Below, piece by piece: positions 54,306 through 63,390 of a stretch of 64,000 nucleotides of DNA (position 1 is the stretch's first letter; the number at the start of each line of letters is the position of its first letter). The stretch is from Vibrio brasiliensis LMG 20546 (GTDB lineage: Bacteria; Pseudomonadota; Gammaproteobacteria; Enterobacterales; Vibrionaceae): assembly GCF_000189255.1 (NCBI RefSeq), contig NZ_AEVS01000104.1, forward strand, positions 1 to 64,000, in the 5' to 3' direction. The notes beneath the pieces are model-generated. The model worked only from the letters and a program-made list of their open reading frames with translations. It searched no databases and had not been told where the DNA came from. Position numbers and translations under genes: made by a program.

Positions 54306-54977
54306 TTAGCCCTCCTTGCTGTGGTTGTTATTGTTCTTTGGCTCCATCACTTCGCCAGCGTCTTTGAGTTCTTCTTTAAGAGCTTCTAACTCTTCTTCAG
54401 CCTCGTGACCTGCGATGAGACGATCCAACTTGCCAGTAACAATTTGCACAGTGATTTGAGCAAAGCGGAAAGTGAGTAATGCCATACCAATCGGCAGTGC
54501 CATATATGGAATGAAGCGTGGTAGTTTCTCGTAACGCTCACCTTCATTTAACCAGTCAGACAAAAACTGCAGCATCTCTGGCATCGGAATATCGTCTGTT
54601 TCATACCATGCGCGTTCAGTCGCAAATGGATACCAGTAGTTCCACGAACCAATCAATAGCAAGATAGAAAATGCCAGACAACATGCAGCCGCGATCATTG
54701 CGTAGACTTTACGCAGACGCTCTGGTGCGAGGTTAATAATGACATCAACACCGATGTGGAAGTGTTTTTTCACGCCATATGAAGCTCCGACTAACACCAT
54801 CCAGGCAAACATGAACACTGTTAGTTCAAGAGCCCATAGGATGTTGTCATTAAACACGTAACGGAATATGACATTAGCAAAGGTGAGCAGGGTCATTGCT
54901 CCCAAAAAGAACGCAATCAGAGTTTCTTCTACTGCGTCTGTCACCTTGCCAATTCTGGCAAATATAGACTGTTCCAT
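54306..54977 (-). CDS. dctQ: TRAP transporter small permease (DctQ)
   Basis: Four-helix partner of DctM. 223 aa with the family signature FRYVFNDNILWALELTVFMFAWMVLVGASY and a long charged C-terminal tail (from about residue 190, Glu/Lys/Asn-rich). Middle gene of dctPQM. Confidence 0.93.
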   Translation of the reverse strand: MEQSIFARIGKVTDAVEETLIAFFLGAMTLLTFANVIFRYVFNDNILWALELTVFMFAWMVLVGASYGVKKHFHIGVDVIINLAPERLRKVYAMIAAACCLAFSILLLIGSWNYWYPFATERAWYETDDIPMPEMLQFLSDWLNEGERYEKLPRFIPYMALPIGMALLTFRFAQITVQIVTGKLDRLIAGHEAEEELEALKEELKDAGEVMEPKNNNNHSKEG

Positions 54978-55000
54978 AAGTTACTTCACTTTCTCACAAG

Positions 55001-55062
55001 AAAAGAAAGGCCCTCTCCCCGATATACCCCGAGAAGAGTTGAGGTATTAAGAGGGCCAAAAA
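55001..55062 (-). terminator. Intercistronic hairpin between dctP and dctQ
   Basis: GGCCCTCT (55009-55016) pairs with AGAGGGCC (55050-55057), with an inner ATACC/GGTAT stem (55024-55028 with 55043-55047). On the minus strand the outer stem is followed by TTTCTTTTC. Probably limits readthrough or stabilises dctP mRNA. Confidence 0.65.
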
Positions 55063-55080
55063 GGTTAGGGGAAATTGTTA

Positions 55081-56076
55081 TTATTTATTTGAAGCTAGTG
55101 CCGCTTCAATTAGGTCAGAACCGATATCTTTTTCGAACTTCTGCCATACTGGTTGAAGTGCTGTTACCCACTGTTGACGCTGTTCAGCAGTCAGAGTACG
55201 AACCTCACCACCTGCTTCGATGATGTTATTTTTGTTCGCAAGGTTAACGCGTGAAGACTCAGCATTACGTGTAGCCGTAACTTCCTGGATAATCGTGTTT
55301 AGCTGTTCACGCTGGTCTTTAGGCAGACCCTTCCAGAAGTCGTTTGAAGTAACAACTAGGTAATCAAGAATACCGTGGTTAGTTTCAGTAATACCGTCCT
55401 GTACTTCGAAGAATTTCTTACCGTAGATGTTTGACCAGGTGTTCTCTTGACCATCGATAACTTTAGTCTGCAGACCACCGTAAACTTCTTTGAAAGACAT
55501 CTTCTGAGGGTTAGCACCTAGCTGTTCGAACTGAGCAACAAGCACGTCAGACGCCTGAACACGGAATTTCAGACCTTTTGCATCTTCAGGAGTTAGCAGA
55601 GGCTTGTTAGCAGACATCTGCTTCATGCCATTGTGCCAGAACGCCAGACCTTGCAGGCCACGACGCTTCATCGCGTTTTTCAGCTTTTCACCAGACTCTG
55701 AGTTTTGGAAACGGTCAACCGCCTCAACGTCTTCAAACAGGAAAGGTAGATCGAAGATACGGTATTTTTTCGTGAACTTTTCAAACTTTGACAGAGAAGG
55801 GGCAGCAAGTTGCACATCACCGTTAAGAAGAGCTTCTAGAACTTTGTTATCATCATATAGAGTAGAGTTCGGGAAAACCTGCATACAAACTTTACCGTTC
55901 ATCTCTTCGTTCACACGTTTTTCAAGTAATGAAGCCGCGATACCTTTCGGGTGTTTATCTGTATTCGTTACGTGACTGAATTTGATAACGGTTTCACCCG
56001 GATCACAGTTCGCCGCAGCGTTAAAACTGGTCACAGCAAGAATAGATGCAGATAGTAGGGTCAATGGCTTAAACAT
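55081..56076 (-). CDS. dctP: TRAP transporter solute-binding protein (DctP)
   Basis: Periplasmic C4-dicarboxylate receptor. The 331-aa precursor starts MFKPLTLLSASILAVTS with signal cleavage near AAA-NC, and has the conserved Arg region GLKFRVQASDVLVAQF near residue 170 and QENTWSNIY. GGAG precedes the ATG at 56076; 27 further in-frame codons upstream were excluded. A sigma-54 promoter lies 58-75 bases upstream. Confidence 0.94.
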   Translation of the reverse strand: MFKPLTLLSASILAVTSFNAAANCDPGETVIKFSHVTNTDKHPKGIAASLLEKRVNEEMNGKVCMQVFPNSTLYDDNKVLEALLNGDVQLAAPSLSKFEKFTKKYRIFDLPFLFEDVEAVDRFQNSESGEKLKNAMKRRGLQGLAFWHNGMKQMSANKPLLTPEDAKGLKFRVQASDVLVAQFEQLGANPQKMSFKEVYGGLQTKVIDGQENTWSNIYGKKFFEVQDGITETNHGILDYLVVTSNDFWKGLPKDQREQLNTIIQEVTATRNAESSRVNLANKNNIIEAGGEVRTLTAEQRQQWVTALQPVWQKFEKDIGSDLIEAALASNK

Positions 56077-56133
56077 TATTATTCTCCTTGTTAAATGAAC
56101 AACCCCATCACTGGGTGTTGATATATTTATAAG

Positions 56134-56151
56134 GGCAATAACTAAGCCAAC
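56134..56151 (-). promoter_or_regulatory. Sigma-54 promoter of dctPQM
   Basis: The minus strand reads TTGGCTTAGTTATTGCCC. The invariant GG (56147-56148) and GC (56135-56136) are exactly 10 bases apart, as required for -24/-12 promoters. Start expected near 56123, about 47 bases before the dctP ATG. Fits control by the adjacent DctD. Confidence 0.75.
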
Positions 56152-56243
56152 TTTCAAAAATCAGGTTAATTTCAAATTAATCAAAAACTTAACTTCACCA
56201 CCTAAATATTTGGCTAGTTTCTAAATCACACTTCTTGAAAAAA

Positions 56244-56289
56244 TGGGTAGATTTCCACCCACTCTATTTTCCGTAACGGGTGAATTCAC
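56244..56289. promoter_or_regulatory. Candidate activator sites upstream of the dctP promoter
   Basis: Two inverted repeats lie 95-140 bases upstream of the sigma-54 promoter: TGGGT-N8-ACCCA (56244-56261) and the perfect palindrome GTGAATTCAC (56280-56289). The distance is right for a sigma-54 activator. Which protein binds is not shown. Confidence 0.35.
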
Positions 56290-56317
56290 ACATATTTAAC
56301 AAACGCGCAGCATAAAA

Positions 56318-56350
56318 ACAATGGCAGCCTAAGGCTGCCATTTTTTTGCT
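56318..56350 (-). terminator. Terminator of the Gts sugar operon
   Basis: AATGGCAGCC-TAA-GGCTGCCATT hairpin; T-rich on both strands. It separates the sugar operon from dctP. The 138 bases between it and the ATPase stop codon hold no gene that I can see. Confidence 0.8.
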
Positions 56351-56488
56351 ACTAAGAGATGAGATGGACAATAAGGAGACGAAATTGCCCATCCCCACTC
56401 ATTGATGCATGACTCTTATTTCATGCTATGTCTCTAAGCATAGTCCACCATACTCAAATTACTAATAACATTATCAACAAAATAGAGA

Positions 56489-57604
56489 TTAATGGAACTC
56501 AATACGTTGCTCTGTCGCGGCATCAAAGAACACTGCCTTTGATAAGTCAAAGTGCAAAGGTGCTATCTGACCTGCAGTTACATCAAACTCAGGAGATAAA
56601 CGACAAGCCACCTCTTGTTCATTTACTTTAATCATTGCGATTGTGTCAGGCCCAGTTGGCTCTAGCACTTCAAGCATCAAGTCAAGCTTAGTCGTCGCCT
56701 GTGATTCCTGATTCTCACTGTCAGTAATGTGCTCAGGACGCAGACCAATCACGACCTCTTTGCCATCTTGCTCACGCATAGATGCTGGCAGATTAATGTG
56801 ATGTTCCTGACCGTTACTGCCCTTAACCTTAATCACCGGGTTATCCTGAGCATCTAAATCAACCATGGTCTTAATAAAGTTCATTGATGGAGAGCCCATA
56901 AAGCCAGCTACAAACATATTGTTTGGCTTGTTGTAGATCTCCTGTGGTGTACCTAACTGCTGCAGTTCACCATCTTTCATTACCGCAATACGATCAGCCA
57001 GGGTCATAGCTTCAATCTGATCGTGAGTAACATAAACGATCGTCGTATTAAGCTGCTGGTGAAGGCGCTTAATCTGGTGACGCATTTCCACACGCAATTT
57101 GGCATCCAGGTTTGATAGCGGTTCATCAAATAAGTAAAGCTTAGGGCGACGTGCAAGTGCACGACCCATCGCGACACGCTGACGTTGACCACCAGACAAC
57201 TGAGAAGGTTTACGATCTAACAGGTGATCAATTTGCAGCATTGCCGCAACGCGCTCAACTTCAGCATCAATCTCCTGCTTCGGCATCTTGCGGATCTTCA
57301 GACCAAACTCGATGTTGCCGCGAACTGTCATATTCGGGTACAGGGCGTAAGACTGGAATACCATCGCAATATCACGGTCTTTCGGTTCAACCTCTGATAC
57401 GTCATTACCGTCGATAACAATCTCACCAGAGCTGATGTTTTCAAGGCCGGCAATGGTATTCATCAAGGTAGATTTACCACAACCCGAAGGCCCAACCAGG
57501 ATCAGGAACTCGCCTGAATCAATGTTAATGTCGATACCCTTTAAGGTCTCTTGCTCCGCTTTCGGGTAGGTTTTACGGATCTGTTTAAGTTCGAGTGTTG
57601 CCAT
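56489..57604 (-). CDS. Sugar ABC transporter ATPase (MalK/UgpC/GtsD type)
   Basis: 371-aa ATPase. Walker [19 protein letters not shown] (near residue 36), signature [17 protein letters not shown] (near 133), Walker [17 protein letters not shown], His switch [15 protein letters not shown], and the C-terminal OB-fold regulatory domain (about 235-371) typical of carbohydrate importers. Last gene of a four-gene operon, 5 bases after the second permease. A MalK-type ATPase can serve several importers. Confidence 0.92.
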   Translation of the reverse strand: MATLELKQIRKTYPKAEQETLKGIDINIDSGEFLILVGPSGCGKSTLMNTIAGLENISSGEIVIDGNDVSEVEPKDRDIAMVFQSYALYPNMTVRGNIEFGLKIRKMPKQEIDAEVERVAAMLQIDHLLDRKPSQLSGGQRQRVAMGRALARRPKLYLFDEPLSNLDAKLRVEMRHQIKRLHQQLNTTIVYVTHDQIEAMTLADRIAVMKDGELQQLGTPQEIYNKPNNMFVAGFMGSPSMNFIKTMVDLDAQDNPVIKVKGSNGQEHHINLPASMREQDGKEVVIGLRPEHITDSENQESQATTKLDLMLEVLEPTGPDTIAMIKVNEQEVACRLSPEFDVTAGQIAPLHFDLSKAVFFDAATEQRIEFH

Positions 57605-57609
57605 GATAA

Positions 57610-58467
57610 TTATCCTTTTACCGACCCAGCCGTGAGGCCGCGAACAAAGTATTTTCCTGCTAATACATAAACTAATAGTGTTGGTAGCGCCGCGATAATC
57701 GCTGCTGCCATATCAACGTTGTACTCTTTGACACCAGTACTGGTATTAACCAAGTTATTGAGCGCAACGGTTATTGGTTGAGTTTCTGAGCCTGAATAAA
57801 CCACCCCAAACAGGAAGTCATTCCAAATCGCTGTGAACTGCCAGATCACCGTCACCATGATGATTGGCGTTGAGATCGGTAACAGAATCTTGAAGAAAAT
57901 CGTGAAGAAGCCTGCACCATCCAACTTAGCCGCTTTAACCAGCTCGTCAGGGATACTGATATAGAAGTTGCGGAAGAACAGTGTCGTAAACGCCATACCG
58001 TAGATAACGTGAACAATCACTAGTCCAGCAGTGGTATTCGCCAAACCTAACTTGCCAAGTACTGCAGCCATTGGCAGAAGAATGACCTGGAACGGAATGA
58101 AACAACCGAACAACAATAGGCTGAAGAACAGATTAGAACCACGGAATTGCCATTTGGTCACAACGTAACCATTAAACGCTCCCAATAGAGTTGAGATAGC
58201 AACTGCTGGAATAACCATCTGGAAAGAGTTCCAGAAGTAACCTTTAACACCTTCACACTTAACCCCGGTACAAGCACTGTCCCATGCTTTAAACCAAGCG
58301 TCGAACACCCACTCAGTAGGTAAACTCATTAAATTACCCGCTTTAATGTCCGGCAAGGTTTTAAATGAGGTAATGAACATTACGAACAGTGGCATCAGGT
58401 AAACCAGACAGAAGAACACCAGTGTCGAATAGATAAATAGTCGAGAGAAATTCACACTACGCATCAT
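57610..58467 (-). CDS. Sugar ABC transporter permease (GtsC/MalG type)
   Basis: 285-aa inner-membrane permease with six hydrophobic segments and the EAA loop ([23 protein letters not shown]) near residue 185. It has an insert with two Cys ([13 protein letters not shown], near residue 65) between the first helices, likely periplasmic and able to form a disulfide. The start overlaps the preceding gene by 4 bases. Confidence 0.9.
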   Translation of the reverse strand: MMRSVNFSRLFIYSTLVFFCLVYLMPLFVMFITSFKTLPDIKAGNLMSLPTEWVFDAWFKAWDSACTGVKCEGVKGYFWNSFQMVIPAVAISTLLGAFNGYVVTKWQFRGSNLFFSLLLFGCFIPFQVILLPMAAVLGKLGLANTTAGLVIVHVIYGMAFTTLFFRNFYISIPDELVKAAKLDGAGFFTIFFKILLPISTPIIMVTVIWQFTAIWNDFLFGVVYSGSETQPITVALNNLVNTSTGVKEYNVDMAAAIIAALPTLLVYVLAGKYFVRGLTAGSVKG

Positions 58468-59387
58468 GATTTTTTCTCCCTAAGTTCTGAGTACAGATAA
58501 GGTACTAAGATGGCTAAGATACCTGCTAGCATCATCATCGCACTCGCCGCACCAAGGCCAATCTGACCACGAGTAAATGAGTGTGCATACATAAATAGTG
58601 CAGGTAGATCTGATGAGTAGCCCGGTCCGCCAGCAGTCATCGCTGTTACCAGGTCAAAGCTCTTGATTGCAATGTGCGAAGTGATAATCACCGCACTGAA
58701 AAACACCGGACGCAGACACGGCATGATAATTTGCCAGTAAATGGTTGGTAAGCTTGCGCCGTCAATTTGCGCCGCTTTGATGATCGATGAGTCAATACCA
58801 CGCAGGCCGGCTAAAAACATCGCCATAACAAAGCCTGAAGACTGCCACACCGCCGCAATGACCAGGGTATAAACCGACATATCGGAGTTCACCAGCCAAT
58901 CGAATTCGAACTCGGTAAAGCCCCAGTCCCGCATTAGTTTTTCGATACCCAATCCAGGGTTAAGAATCCACTTCCACGCTGTACCTGTCACGATGAAGGA
59001 CAACGCCATTGGATAGAGATAGATGGTACGGATCGCCCCTTCCTGACGGATATTCTGATCAAGGAAAATAGCTAAAGCCAATCCTAAACCAATTGCCACC
59101 AGCATAAACAGCAGGCCGAAGATACCTAGGTTAGTGATTGAAGTGATCCAACGGTCGTTTTCCATCAGCTTTTCATACTGAGCAAAGCCCACAAAGTTAA
59201 AGCTTGGCAGAAAGCGCGAGTTGGTCATTGAAAGTGCCGCCGTCCAGAAGATGTAACCATAGATACATACCACAGTTACAAGAACAGTCGGGGCAAGAAC
59301 GATTTTCGGTAGCCAATGCTGAAGTCGGTCGCCAAGGTTAACCTTTGCTTGTGACTTCTTATCAGACCGATTGACAACATGCTCCAT
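58464..59387 (-). CDS. Sugar ABC transporter permease (GtsB/MalF type)
   Basis: 307-aa permease with six to seven hydrophobic segments and the EAA loop (IIKAAQIDGASLPTIYWQIIMP) near residue 215. The sequence LTNSRFLPSFNFVGFAQY-like region (MTNSRFLPSFNFVGFAQYE) is typical of the glucose/mannose importers of the GtsB group. Second gene of the operon. Confidence 0.9.
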   Translation of the reverse strand: MEHVVNRSDKKSQAKVNLGDRLQHWLPKIVLAPTVLVTVVCIYGYIFWTAALSMTNSRFLPSFNFVGFAQYEKLMENDRWITSITNLGIFGLLFMLVAIGLGLALAIFLDQNIRQEGAIRTIYLYPMALSFIVTGTAWKWILNPGLGIEKLMRDWGFTEFEFDWLVNSDMSVYTLVIAAVWQSSGFVMAMFLAGLRGIDSSIIKAAQIDGASLPTIYWQIIMPCLRPVFFSAVIITSHIAIKSFDLVTAMTAGGPGYSSDLPALFMYAHSFTRGQIGLGAASAMMMLAGILAILVPYLYSELREKKS

Positions 59388-59437
59388 AACGAGTCCTTAC
59401 GTCATAAGACCCAAATCAAAATCCTGATCAGGTAATA

Positions 59438-59486
59438 GAGAAAAGGGCAGACAGGCTCCCCACAAGCCTGCCTGCCCTTTGGGGGT
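59438..59486 (-). terminator. Intercistronic hairpin after gtsA-like gene
   Basis: A 15-bp stem with one mismatch pairs 59442-59457 with 59465-59480 around a 7-base loop; T-rich on the minus strand. Lies between the binding-protein stop and the permease start. Confidence 0.75.
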
Positions 59487-59505
59487 GTACTTAAACTAGC
59501 GAAGT

Positions 59506-60753
59506 TTAAATTGCTGCTTTAACGGCCTTAGCAAGTTTTTGAGCTGCTTGCTTTGGATCCGCGCTGTCATCATTGAAGAAGTTTGTTACTACGTCATAGA
59601 TAGCACCTTGCGCATAGCTGGTAGTCGATAGACCGTGAGCCATACTTGGCACCAGGTCACCAGACTTAGCACTTGCTTTGAAGGTTGCCATTGAATCCAG
59701 TGCACACTGGTCAAATTTCGACATATCCATATCTAGACGAACCGGAATCGAACCTTTGTTGAGGTTGAATACTTCCTGGAAATCTTTAGTCAGGATGGTA
59801 CGAGCAAGATCTTGCTGCGCTTTTTGGTTGTCTTTGTTGCTTAGCTCGAAGAAAGCGAAGCTATCAATGTTGAAGGTAAACTGGCCATCAGTACCCGGAG
59901 CCGGCGCACAGATGTAGTCTTTGCCTGGTACTTTGCCTGCTGCAGTAAATTCACCTTTTGCCCAGTCACCCATGATTTGCATCGCCGCTTCACCATTGAT
60001 AACCATAGATGTTGCTACGTTCCAGTCACGACCCGGAGAGTTTGAATCGATGTAGTCACGAATCTTCTTGAATTTAGTGAATACCTCAACCATTTTGTCG
60101 CCCGAAAGAACACTCATATCCAGGTCAACAAATGCTTTGTTGTAGTCTTCACTGCCAAGTACATCAAGTGCAACCGCTTCAAATACTGTCGCGTCCTGCC
60201 AAGGCTGACCACCGTGTGCCAGAGGTACATAACCCGCGGCTTTGATCTTGTCTGCAGCAACGAAGAACTCATCCAGAGTCGTTGGTAGTTCTACGCCCGA
60301 CTTCTTAAGTACTTCAGGGTTAGCCCAAATCCAGTTCACACGGTGCACGTTGACTGGCACAGCAACATACTCGCCATCGAACTTCATTACCTTAGTAACC
60401 ACTGAAGGTAGGATGTCATCCCACTTTTCCTGCTGACCAGTGCTATCAAGAGACGTTAGGAAACCAAGGCCGCCCCACTCCTGAATGTCATGACCTTTAA
60501 TCTGAGCTGCAGATGGTGGATTACCTGACACTGCACGCGTTTTCAATACAGTCATCGCAGATTCACCGCCGCCACCAGCTACCGCGAAATCTTTCCAAGT
60601 ATGGTTCTGCTCTTCTAGCATCTCTTTAAGAACCGCCGCAGATTTTGCCTCGCCGCCCGCAGTCCACCAGTGAAGTACTTCAACTTCGCCAGCATTTGCA
60701 ACGTTAGCAGCAGACAAGAGAGAAAGGGTAAGTAGGGTTTTATTAAGTTTCAT
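59506..60753 (-). CDS. Sugar-binding protein of ABC importer (GtsA-like)
   Basis: 415-aa periplasmic binding protein. Signal peptide [21 protein letters not shown], cleaved before [16 protein letters not shown]. The sequence strongly resembles glucose/mannose-type binding proteins of pseudomonads (GtsA): [49 protein letters not shown]. Glucose or a related hexose is the likely ligand, by family inference. First gene of the operon; divergence of the two-component genes is not seen, since they lie just upstream on the same strand. Confidence 0.9.
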   Translation of the reverse strand: MKLNKTLLTLSLLSAANVANAGEVEVLHWWTAGGEAKSAAVLKEMLEEQNHTWKDFAVAGGGGESAMTVLKTRAVSGNPPSAAQIKGHDIQEWGGLGFLTSLDSTGQQEKWDDILPSVVTKVMKFDGEYVAVPVNVHRVNWIWANPEVLKKSGVELPTTLDEFFVAADKIKAAGYVPLAHGGQPWQDATVFEAVALDVLGSEDYNKAFVDLDMSVLSGDKMVEVFTKFKKIRDYIDSNSPGRDWNVATSMVINGEAAMQIMGDWAKGEFTAAGKVPGKDYICAPAPGTDGQFTFNIDSFAFFELSNKDNQKAQQDLARTILTKDFQEVFNLNKGSIPVRLDMDMSKFDQCALDSMATFKASAKSGDLVPSMAHGLSTTSYAQGAIYDVVTNFFNDDSADPKQAAQKLAKAVKAAI

Positions 60754-60896
60754 TATTATCTTCCATGTATTGGATTAGACATTCAGGCCAACAGCTCAAT
60801 GACCCCAAGCGTTCTTGCTTGTACTATTGAGAGTCTATCCAATTAGAATTTTTAGATTGAAACAAACGGTAAAGGCAATGTAACAACAATGTTACA
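60754..60896 (-). promoter_or_regulatory. Gap between sensor kinase gene and gtsA-like gene
   Basis: 143 bases. An 8-bp inverted repeat AATGTAAC-N6-GTTACATT (60877-60898) overlaps the kinase stop codon. It may be an operator or a weak terminator. No clear sigma-70 promoter was found by eye. Confidence 0.35.
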
Positions 60897-62357
60897 TTAG
60901 ACCTCTAAGGTCGGTGGGATATAGATTTGCGCGCGCAAACCTTTTCGTGGCAAGTTATCAATAATGAGATCTCCGCCATGTCCGTGGAGGATATTGCGGC
61001 AGATCCCAAGCCCTAAACCATGGCCGTTGTCATCATCCGCCAGCCTGAAGTAAGGTTCAAAAACCGCCTCTAACTTATCTTGTGGAATACCCGGCCCCTG
61101 ATCTTCGATAACCACACTGATCCAGTCAGGGTTAGTAATAATCTCTATTTCAGCGCTTTGACCATACTTAACGGCATTATCAACCAGGTTACTAATCACT
61201 CGCTTAATCGCTAATGGCTTAGCGACAATCGGCTCCATCTCGCAAGGAGTAAACTTAACCGTCTGTTGATGCTGATTAAACGGCTCAACCACGCTCAAAA
61301 TCATTTCGTTGAGATCGATATAGGCGTTGTTCTCGTGCAAATCGGTATCACGCACACATTGCAGCGCACCTTTAACCATCATCTCCAGTTCATCAAGGTC
61401 GCGATTGAACTTATTGCGCTTTACATCGCTTTCTAGCAGCTCCGCTCTTAACCTTAAGCGGGTAATCGGGGTTTTCAGGTCATGGGAGATAGCAGAAAAA
61501 AGATGTTCTCTATCCGAGACATAACGTCGAATCCTTTGCTGCATGCGATTGAAAGCACGAGTGGCCGTCACCAGCTCACTTGCCCCCTCTTCCTTAATCG
61601 GAGCCTGATCGATATCCATACTCATTTCGTTGGCAGCCTTGGCCAATCGCTTGAGCGGTTTAACCTGCCGACGGACTAGCAAATAAGTCAGCAGCAGTAA
61701 AATAGTGGTCGAGAAGATCAGAAACAGCACTTGCTCGCGGCCAATCAAAGTATCATCAAGGGTAACGTAAGGTGCTGGTAACAAGGCCGCAATATAGACC
61801 CACTCGTGGGTGGCGAGCTCAATTTGCACCACTAGGATAGGTGGATCTATGGGATTAAGCGTTAGGGTGTGATGTGCCCATGACTTAGGTAAATCGTGCA
61901 GATAGATATCATTCTTTAGCAGACGCAGATTGTCTGGGTGGGAAAAATCGACCTCTATCGACTCCACCTTAGGCAACTTTTTAGCCAAGACACTTTCGAT
62001 TGAGTTAAGCGACGCCAGCTTTAATGGCGTATCCTCAATCGGCTCGACAATTAATCGCTCTTTGTTAAAAGAGACGAAAAAGCGTGTTCCGCCCATATTA
62101 CGAATCTGATCCAATACTATATGTCGATATCTGACTGGTAGTGACTGAAAGAAGTTAACCGTGGATGCAAACATATTCGCCATGCTTTCTGACGCATCGC
62201 GAATACCTGCTAATTCCTTCTGTTTCGACTCGGCATACCAGATGGTTGTAGCGACACCCTGAGCCAGCACTACCGCTAAGAGTGTCAGACCAAGTGTGCG
62301 ACTAACCAGAGAGTTAGGCTTGAATTGGCGTAACCAGGAGATAACTTTATTGCTCAT
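60897..62357 (-). CDS. Sensor histidine kinase, possibly for sugar uptake (GtrS-like)
   Basis: 486-aa membrane kinase. Two membrane helices (about 20-40 and 215-235) flank a periplasmic domain of roughly 170 residues; a HAMP domain follows (RRQVKPLKRLAKAANEMS), then the H-box FSAISHDLKTPITRLRLRAE (near 292), N-box ISNLVDNAVKYG and G-boxes (GPGIP; GHGLGLGIC). Its start overlaps the regulator gene by 11 bases. Position beside the sugar importer suggests it senses sugar status, as GtrS does in pseudomonads; this is inference. Confidence 0.88.
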   Translation of the reverse strand: MSNKVISWLRQFKPNSLVSRTLGLTLLAVVLAQGVATTIWYAESKQKELAGIRDASESMANMFASTVNFFQSLPVRYRHIVLDQIRNMGGTRFFVSFNKERLIVEPIEDTPLKLASLNSIESVLAKKLPKVESIEVDFSHPDNLRLLKNDIYLHDLPKSWAHHTLTLNPIDPPILVVQIELATHEWVYIAALLPAPYVTLDDTLIGREQVLFLIFSTTILLLLTYLLVRRQVKPLKRLAKAANEMSMDIDQAPIKEEGASELVTATRAFNRMQQRIRRYVSDREHLFSAISHDLKTPITRLRLRAELLESDVKRNKFNRDLDELEMMVKGALQCVRDTDLHENNAYIDLNEMILSVVEPFNQHQQTVKFTPCEMEPIVAKPLAIKRVISNLVDNAVKYGQSAEIEIITNPDWISVVIEDQGPGIPQDKLEAVFEPYFRLADDDNGHGLGLGICRNILHGHGGDLIIDNLPRKGLRAQIYIPPTLEV

Positions 62358-63069
62358 AACTCACAGGTACCGCGAGAATATATCCGTTGCCACGCATGGT
62401 CTTAATGTAATGAGGAAAGCGAGCACTATCGCCTAACCTTTGACGCAGACGGCTCAACTGAACATCGATTCCACGTTCGAACGGCAACGCTTCTCTGCCA
62501 CGAGTAGCAAACGAGATAGTATCGCGATCCAATACTTCATTAGGGCGTTTGAGGAACAGCATCAACAATGCAAAGTCACTACCCGATAAGTCGTGCGATT
62601 GTTGGGTTTCCAGGTGGGTAATTCGATGAGCTAAAGGATCCAGTTGCCAATCGCCAAACACTATCGTCTTGGCAGTCGCACTAGCCGGCAACTCTTCGGA
62701 CACATTCACTCGACGTAACACAGCTTTAATTCGCGCGTTGAGATGACGAGGATTAAATGGCTTAGCGATATAGTCATCGGCGCCGATTTCGAGACCAATG
62801 ATTTGGTCAGTATCATCCGAAACAGCGGTCAGCATGATAATCGGGACTGAAGAGTGACGGCGCACTTGCTGACATAAGGTGAAGCCATCATCACCAGGCA
62901 GCATAACATCGAGAAGAATCAGATCAGGATACCCCTGTTGCTCAAGAGTCGCTTTCATCTGCTCACCGTCGTTAACAGCATCAACCTGATAACCTTGCTT
63001 AGTCAGGTATTCTTCCAACAATTCACAAATCTCTTGATCATCATCGACTACGAGAATTTTAGCTGACAT
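62347..63069 (-). CDS. OmpR-family response regulator (GltR-like)
   Basis: 240-aa regulator with receiver domain (phospho-acceptor Asp54 in LLDVMLPGDDG) and a winged-helix DNA-binding domain (RGIDVQLSRLRQRLGDS, YIKTMRGNGYILA). First gene of the regulator-kinase-importer string. The upstream gap carries a 13-bp direct repeat that could be its own operator. Confidence 0.9.
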   Translation of the reverse strand: MSAKILVVDDDQEICELLEEYLTKQGYQVDAVNDGEQMKATLEQQGYPDLILLDVMLPGDDGFTLCQQVRRHSSVPIIMLTAVSDDTDQIIGLEIGADDYIAKPFNPRHLNARIKAVLRRVNVSEELPASATAKTIVFGDWQLDPLAHRITHLETQQSHDLSGSDFALLMLFLKRPNEVLDRDTISFATRGREALPFERGIDVQLSRLRQRLGDSARFPHYIKTMRGNGYILAVPVSYEQ

Positions 63070-63275
63070 ATACCTACTACCTATTACTAAGCCAAATTAA
63101 TTAAAGTGCAGTGTAATCACATCTTATTGATGCTCTTATAAGATATTACTTAGAATTTGAACCCCTTGCGGACTCACATCACATCTTATTAACAAAAATC
63201 GTACAGTTGAATCTCCTAATATACAACTTTGGGTCTAAGCTAAAACAATAAAAAACTCTTTTTACGGCTAGGCTT
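63070..63275. promoter_or_regulatory. Divergent region with 13-bp direct repeat
   Basis: ATCACATCTTATT occurs exactly at 63116-63128 and 63178-63190, 62 bases apart. Spacing and position between two divergent genes fit regulator binding. No other clear element; 63070-63390 otherwise has no confident gene. Confidence 0.45.
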
Positions 63276-63383
63276 ATGATGAAAACAATGGCGAGAAAAT
63301 CTATCGATTTTCACTTCTCGTTAGCTTCATTACTGTTGTTTTCACCTCCCTTTTCCTTGCAGTCCAATAGCACAGGTTACTAA
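63276..63383 (+). CDS. Possible 35-aa leader or small secreted peptide
   Basis: ATG ATG at 63276, with CTAGG five bases upstream, opens a 35-codon frame ending in TAA seven bases before the next gene. It has an N-terminal basic stretch (MMKTMARK) and a hydrophobic core (SLASLLLFSPPFSLQ), like a signal peptide. It may be a coupling leader, a small membrane peptide or chance. Low confidence. Confidence 0.3.
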   Translation: MMKTMARKSIDFHFSLASLLLFSPPFSLQSNSTGY

Positions 63384-63390
63384 TTTGGTG

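Noticed and set aside
56428-56631. 67-aa plus-strand frame overlapping the end of the sugar ATPase gene
   Set aside because: No ribosome-binding site and no protein-like conservation; it is antisense to the ATPase C terminus.
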